A program made the translations under genes and the position numbers. From assembly GCA_951812925.1 (NCBI GenBank), contig OX638371.1:35376101-35440100 (forward strand): 64,000 nt of DNA, in the 5' to 3' direction. The stretch is from Calliopum simillimum. Taxonomy: Eukaryota; Arthropoda; Insecta; Diptera; Lauxaniidae. Positions 58,206 to 64,000 of this stretch are shown here, one piece after another. Under the pieces are notes generated by a model. The model searched no databases. It was not told the origin of the DNA and saw nothing but the letters and a program-made list of their open reading frames with translations. The first letter of the stretch is position 1. Each line of letters opens with the position of its first letter.

Positions 58206-58937
58206 TATCGATACCTTAGAGCGCTATAGTCCTATCTCCACTTTTTGCGATTTTGAGATTTTTGCAGTTATGGCATCATTGTGGGCTTCTTTACCATGTG
58301 GAAAACTCTGTGATGTCAAAATACCACTAAAGTACCAAAATATTCGATAATTAAGAAAAATTCTATCTCCAAACTGTAATTTTTTCAAGAGCGCTACTGT
58401 CCTATCTCCACTGAATATTCAAATAAGTCACATTTTTAAAAAAAAATCTTAGGTTTTTCGCGTGTTTTTCGCGTTTCATGACTATTTGCAACATTTTGGT
58501 GAACGTATTTGGTTACACCCGAGGCTATACTGTTGTTTGTCGGAACCAAAAAAAATTCAAAAATTAAAAAAAAAAAAAAAAAAATATATCGTTTTTCTCG
58601 TGTTTTCTACGCGTTTCATGACTTTTTTCGACATTTTAGTGGAAAAAATTCAAAAAATGTACTAAATACGACGTTTTTTTTCAATAGTAGTGGAATTCTA
58701 TATATGGGCAAAAGTAATGACACATTATAGATTGGCTGGAATTTCGTTATAAATTAATTAAATTGGTTAAAAACATTAAATTATGTTAACAGATACTATA
58801 GGTACATATATTGCATGTATCGTTATATCAAAATAGCAGCCAATCCTTAATAACCACTGTTTGAAATCTTCTTTTTGTATTTCCCAACAATTGGAAAAAT
58901 GGAGATAGGACTATAGCGCTCTAAGGTATCGATATGT
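58206..58937. mobile_element. 732-bp TIR element in palindrome spacer
   Basis: The ends TATCGATACCTTAGAGCGCT and AGCGCTCTAAGGTATCGATA are inverted, followed by ATAGTCCTATCTCCA. Internal blocks (GATGTCAAAATACC, TTCGATAATTAAGAAAAAT, GCGTTTCATGACT) also occur in each arm at about 55.1-55.4 and 62.15-62.4 kb. Non-coding. Confidence 0.78.
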
Positions 58938-59394
58938 ATGTATGCATGTGAATACACATGGGCTACTACGTTAGCGAAGACAATAGACAAATAACTGATC
59001 GTGAAAATTTCAAAATTGCGCCGCCGACTTAATTTTTGAATTTCTTAGATAAGCAATTGCGAATTCTTGTGGAGGGGTTAAGGAGCAATCTATATGTGAT
59101 GTTTTACGTTTCAGCTTTCGACAGCCGAGTGGTTTTTAAAAATGGGAGATCGTAGCCATAAATAGGTAATATTTGAAATTGCTATGGATTTAAAAATTTT
59201 TTACGCCAATCGTCAGATAATACTACGGGACGGAAAAAAAAAATATAAAATTTTAAAATTTTGTTTTTGTTTAGTTACACAGTGGGCTCAAAGTTGTACT
59301 ATAAATAGCAAAAATGCTCTATGGAGCTTTTTACATTAAAAAGTACTGGATAAACCCTCTAGTTAATTTGTTTTAAGCCGGGTGCACTTATATA

Positions 59395-60746
59395 TACGGT
59401 GACCATGTCTATGTGAGCAAAATCGGGGACAAAACGATATTTATGCGAAAAAAAACGGGGACAATCGGGGACAGTCGGGAGAAAATCGGGGACACATAAA
59501 TATTGGGGCAAACAAAGACTGATGAGCAATAAAAAAAGGATTTCCCCTCTAAATGTAACCTCTTTCAAAGCGTAAAAGTATACCTACGTACGAGGACCTC
59601 AACTGTACAATTTTCTTCGTAAATTTGAAAATTTAAACTTTATTTATTGCTCGTTAATAAAAACATTTATTTCTTTAACTTGTATTACATTTAAATTGAC
59701 TTTAACCTTAACTGGCACTTAGATATTAAATTTTATATAAAATTTATATCAATCCACAAGTTAAATTTTACACAGATATTGTTAAAACGGCTCTTAGTAT
59801 TTTTTGGCAAAAGAAATTATTTTCAAAATGTCTCCGTGTGACCTCAAATATTCTTTGAGCTCGAGAAAGTTTAAATGACAATTACATTTTGTTTTTAAAA
59901 TAGTTTTAAGTGTCTTTACTGTAAGCCGGATTGTGCACACGTGGTTTTGGAGCTTCAACCCCCCCAGGAAGATCTTTTTCCCATATAAATTATGTATGAA
60001 TTGAATAAAATGTAATAAAATTAATCTAAGTATATGAAAAACTCCTTCCAGAGCAGCAATTTCTGCGTATGGTGCTGCTCGAAGCTGTGTCTACATTATA
60101 CACACATGAAATTAATGAAAAAATTCATTGATAAATTTATAAATTTTTATTTTATGTTTCAAAAAATAAAAAATTTATGAATTTCGTTCTTATATTTTAT
60201 GAAATGATTCATATAGTCAATGAATGTTGATCTCGGCTCAAATTCTATGAATTTTTCATTAATACTATATTGTTTTTTTTTTTTTGTGTGAATTCATAAT
60301 GGAGAAAATTATTTCCGTGGAAGCATTTGATCCTGGCAAACACAAGCTAAACTCAACAATATTAACAAAAAAAAAAAAAAAAAGGTTATACAGATGATTT
60401 TAACATTTCATTTGTTAATTGTCAAAGAGCCGTTTATGAAATGATTCTATCTGTCGCGAAACTATATAATCACAGTTTAAGTTTGCATATTCTCAAGAGG
60501 TTTTTAAGCTATTGATAAAAAATATGAAAATATGCAACTTCATATGTGATGAATTAGCTAAACAATTACGGCTTTTAATGATATTTTATACATATTAATA
60601 AATGAACTGCGCAAATACAGGACAAATAGGGGACACAAAATAAAATACAGAACATTTGTATGTCCCGTATTTCTCAAATAAATTCCGGGGACACGTAGCC
60701 GAAATACAGAACTGTCCCCGGAAATACAGGACGGTTGGTCACCGTA
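59395..60746. mobile_element. 1352-bp hAT element, present only in right arm
   Basis: The termini TACGGTGACC and GGTCACCGTA are flanked by the 8-bp duplication CTTATATA (59387-59394 and 60747-60754). The left arm has a single CTTATATA at the matching position (57379-57386 region), the empty site. Subterminal CGGGGACA repeats are typical of such elements. No transposase was recognised, although a short frame starting near 60299 (MEKIISVEAFDPGKHKLN) may be a transposase scrap. Confidence 0.88.
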
Positions 60747-62580
60747 CTTATATAGCATATCGTTTCTACTTTATTAAAAATAACTGATTTTATGTGAATT
60801 ATTTTGATTTTTCAAATATTACAACATAAAAAAAATGCTAAAAATGGAAAAATTCCATTCCCTAAAAAAAAACACATTTTCATAATATAAATAAATCCAT
60901 TATGTTTTGATATACAAAACATACTACCTGATACTTTTTTTACTACAAACAAACAGAAGAGCAGTTGGGGATCCTAAGGGAGGAATTTTTTAACAAAAGA
61001 AAAAATTAAAAATTTTAAAGTTGCGCGCTAACATATAATTTTTTTTTTTTAATTGTTAATAAATTAGGGATACTAAGGGAGCAATTGAAGAGCAATTTTT
61101 CTGCAAAAGAACAAATTTAAAATTTTGAAGTTGTGCGCTAAATTATGAACGCCGAAACTACAAGGCCTATATCACGGTAACAGCCGAAAATATTGTTTTG
61201 ATGACTTCAGCAATGTTGTAGATATTGAATAGAAGAAAAAAAATGCCGAACAAACTTAACCGAAAAAAATTCATCGCAAAATCGCAAAAATTACCATAAA
61301 ATCCTTATATGAGCCAACTTTGCAAAACGCTCTGGCGGAATTACTTGTTTCGGCGAGTACTTTCGACGCCTTATAACGGATTTTAGTTCACCGTCAATGA
61401 CTTGAAAAATGTTGCACTGTGTTATTTATAGCTAATACCGTTCCGTCATGCAAGGGGGGACCGTTGGGTGAAAACATTTTTTTTTCCAATAAAATGTTGT
61501 AAAATGTCATGAAACGCGTAGAAAACACAAAAAAAAGGAAAAACTAATTTTTGGTTCCGGCGTCCTAGGAAGGACCCTGGTGTGAAAAAACTAATGATGC
61601 AGAGACACACGCCGTATCCTCTTTAACATTTTTGTCAAACATACTTTTATCTTTTTTGCACCCCTTAAGGGGGTTTCCGTACAAAATTAAGATAGAAATA
61701 TCAATTCTGTACGTTGAAGAAAAATGTTGAGTAGGAAAAATTAATGGGTCTGTGAACACTTTTTACCATGAGGATTTTTTTTGACATTTTTATCAAAATT
61801 TTGTATGGGAGAATTTTTAAGGGATGGAAAAAATTTATTAGTATGTTTAAGAAAAACGTTGGAGAGGGAAAATTAATGGGGGTCGGTGAATATTTTTAAC
61901 CCCTCCCGGCAACGAGGAATATTTTAGTGATCGTTCACTCACTTGTTTTTAAATAAAAACAAAAATTTAAAAAAAAATAGATCCCATCGTTTGCCCATTC
62001 CACAAATAGTCTTAAAATTTGTCAAATACATTAAAGTTTTTTTAGAAATTTTTTTAAAAAAATCGAAGAGTATAATCATTGAAAAAATAGCAATTTAGTT
62101 TTAAAAGTAGAAAATTTAATAAAAAAATTATTTCACCTTTTTTTTTTTGTGGGCTTCCTTACCGTGTGGAAAACTGTGTGATGTCAAAATACCACTAAAA
62201 TACCAAAATATTCGATAATTAAGAAAAATCCAATCTCCAAACTGTAATTTTTTCAAGAGCGCTACTGTCCTATCTCCACTGAATATTCAAATAACTCACA
62301 TTTTGAAATAAAATTCTTCGTTTTTTCGCGTTTTCTTCGTGTTTCATGACTTTTTGCGACATTTTAGTGGACAAATTTGGTTGCACCCAAGGCTCCATTC
62401 TTGTTTGTCGGAACCAAAAATTAAAAAAAAAAAAAAAAAAAAAATTAGTTTTTTTCATGTTATCTACTTCATGTTATCACTTTTTTTAAAAAAAATTTTA
62501 AAATGAAAAGACCTAACTCACAAAACTAGCCAAAAAACAAAGAAAATAAAAAAAAATCCTTGAATGAAAATTGTAGATAG

Positions 62581-62902
62581 GTTAGGTTAGGTTAGGTTAG
62601 CACGGGAGATGGCAGTTGCCATCATAACTTAGGCCGCGATTAGGCCCATTGTATACCCGATATATAACTTCGTTGTTAACTTATGTGAACCATTTGGAAA
62701 TTTTTATAAGCTCCAAAATGGATTTCGGACTCTTCTAAGCTATATCTTCAAGAGAGTCGAAGAAGTGACTTTCGAACACCTTGTAACGTCGGTTAGCCAA
62801 CGCTGGGCATTCACAAAGGAAATGAAAAATGGACTCTTCGACGTCAGGATCTTTACAACTTCTACAAAGATCTCCTACGTCAGTAAGGCCCAAAAAAAGA
62901 AA
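62581..62902 (-). mobile_element. 5'-truncated non-LTR retrotransposon, right arm only
   Basis: Flanked by a 14-bp direct duplication (AAAATTGTAGATAG at 62567-62580 and 62903-62916) that occurs once in the left arm. On the minus strand it is the 3' end of an element, ending in four CTAAC units, that is (TTAGG)n read on the plus strand. The variable-length duplication and 5' truncation are hallmarks of target-primed insertion. Confidence 0.85.
62735..62902 (-). pseudogene. C-terminal end of non-LTR ORF2
   Basis: The last ~55 codons of a reverse-transcriptase polyprotein: LCRSCKDPDVEESIFHFLCECPAL carries the C-x2-C-x10-H-x4-C zinc motif found after RNase H/RT in Jockey- and R1-like elements, followed by a stop at 62735. 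All enzymatic domains are missing. The apparent ATG further upstream belongs to flanking DNA, not to the element. Confidence 0.8.
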
Positions 62903-63067
62903 AAAATTGTAGATAGTTTTTGTTGTAAATTGCATTTAAAGTTTTTTTAAATGTTTGGCTTATCAAATTTTATTCAGTTTTTTCCTTCTCCTGTAAAATA
63001 TTGAAAATGTGAGTTACGCCTTTTCCAAATCTTAATGTTTAATCCACACTGGAATTTACAAACTTAC

Positions 63068-63281
63068 TTTTATTGATCGCAATATAATTCGAATAGCATT
63101 CGTTCCGCCGCATTAAATTTTGCCATTTTCTTAGAATACCCGATCGCTTGGGTCATAATGGCGTCGTTGCATATACAAATGCACAGAAACATATTGAGGC
63201 CATAAGGCTGAAACCCATAAGTAATTTGCTTTTCTAGCTCGTTAAGCTGCTGTACAGGGTTTTTTTCCATAGCGAGGTTTT
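63068..63281 (-). CDS. double-stranded RNA-binding domain exon, right arm
   Basis: Mirror copy of 54578-54791: same acceptor, 66 codons from the ATG at 63270, same stop, and a 3'UTR intron with the same splice sites. The only residue difference is at position 42, where the first glycine of the GxG turn before SKKMAK is alanine. That glycine is well conserved in dsRBDs, so this copy may be weakened while still folding. Near identity in sequence and splice sites between copies argues for recent duplication or gene conversion. Its neighbours are mirrored too. Confidence 0.62.
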
Positions 63282-64000
63282 CTAAAATTACAGAAAAATA
63301 GTCAAATATTGCATGAAAATATTACTCAAAAAAATTGGTTCAAGTGGTTTTCGATATGACAAATGTGAAAAAATCCATAGACATCCTTCTTATTTTTAAA
63401 CCCATCGTATACAGAGTACATTTTCCTACTGACCTATGAAAAAACTAGCTGCCGCGAGGTGCCCCGAAGACGGTTATAAGGACTTTTGAAAAGTAGTTCA
63501 TATTCGTAATGAATGATCCCAGAATCCAAACTTTTGTAGAAAAGATGCTGTTTGGGATATTTTGTCTACCATTCTGTATTCGCTATTTTGTATTGCGAAA
63601 AAGAATTTCAGATTCGTTATAAGCAACATCAAAAACTCTCATATATTGTTTTTGGTGGTAAAAGATGTTGTTTCGCAGTATTTTGGATCCACCACTTTGT
63701 TTATTTGAAAATGGATTTCAGATTCGTAATCAACATCATCAAAAACCCCTTACTACCCACTTTCAGAATTTTGGCCAATTTTTTCGATTTTCCGCTTGCT
63801 GTGCGGCGGTGAAATAGCGCGTTCGATCCCAACATGAGTGCTCAGTTGAAATTCTTGTAAATAGTTGTTCTTTTGGGTATTCTGAACACGTTAGAGAACG
63901 GAACGTTTTGACTAATTCCAGCTTTACTCTTGACGACGTGAAAAGGCTTACTGCCATAGAGAGAGTTGACAATTCTAGTAAAAATGTTTGCAAAAATTCG

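Larger units (their letters stand above)
59031..64000 (-). repeat. right arm of the giant palindrome
   Basis: Reverse complement of the left arm, with two private insertions (59395-60746 and 62581-62902). It continues past the window edge, so the arm length is a minimum. Confidence 0.92.

Noticed and set aside
62578..62600. TTAGG repeats as evidence of a telomere
   Set aside because: Only four units, bounded by a target-site duplication and attached to a non-LTR 3' end, absent from the other arm.

Overview
The window is AT-rich eukaryotic DNA that is almost entirely intergenic or intronic and packed with transposable elements. Several things point to a higher dipteran fly: two exons of an insect laccase-type multicopper oxidase, very short GT..AG introns (72-77 bp) in small candidate genes, and families typical of fly genomes (mariner, hAT, pogo, Harbinger, Helitron-like, a CsRn1-type Ty3/gypsy element, and dispersed repeats carrying a CCATGTCCGTCTG motif). 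I cannot resolve genus or family, and I see no rRNA, tRNA or CRISPR array.

Layout. 1-4.65 kb: a deleted mariner copy, then two exons of a minus-strand multicopper oxidase; the intron between them is mostly a 1.63-kb inverted-repeat element. The first exon (signal peptide) and the last exon (final copper site) are not seen. 4.65-18.5 kb: no recognised host gene; MITEs, foldback elements, tandem repeats, and at 17.1-17.6 kb a decayed copy of what looks like a multicopy insect protein family. 18.5-30.95 kb: a mosaic, nested Ty3/gypsy (CsRn1-like) retrotransposon with two LTR types, intact gag, broken pol, a 4.18-kb hAT element inside pol (itself carrying further insertions) and an interrupted 3' LTR. 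31-53 kb: foldback elements, a Harbinger transposase relic (34.2 kb), a probable two-exon small gene (35.5-35.95 kb), a pogo/Tigger relic (45.0-46.2 kb), Helitron-like copies and many MITEs.

53.86-64.0 kb: the most striking feature, a very large palindrome. Its two arms are about 3.3 kb each once later insertions are subtracted, and they look nearly identical in the stretches compared. The original spacer was only about 95 bp. Each arm carries a 66-codon exon encoding a recognisable double-stranded RNA-binding domain, followed by a short 3'UTR intron. The arms differ by a hAT element, a TIR MITE and a truncated non-LTR element, so each arm preserves the empty site of insertions in the other. 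The right arm runs off the window, so its outer limit is unknown.

How it fits together: the oxidase is the only confident host gene and the small spliced ORF at 35.5 kb is a plausible second. The palindrome could act as a hairpin-RNA source, but that is inference. Boundaries of repeats were read by eye from inverted repeats and target duplications and may be off by a few bases.
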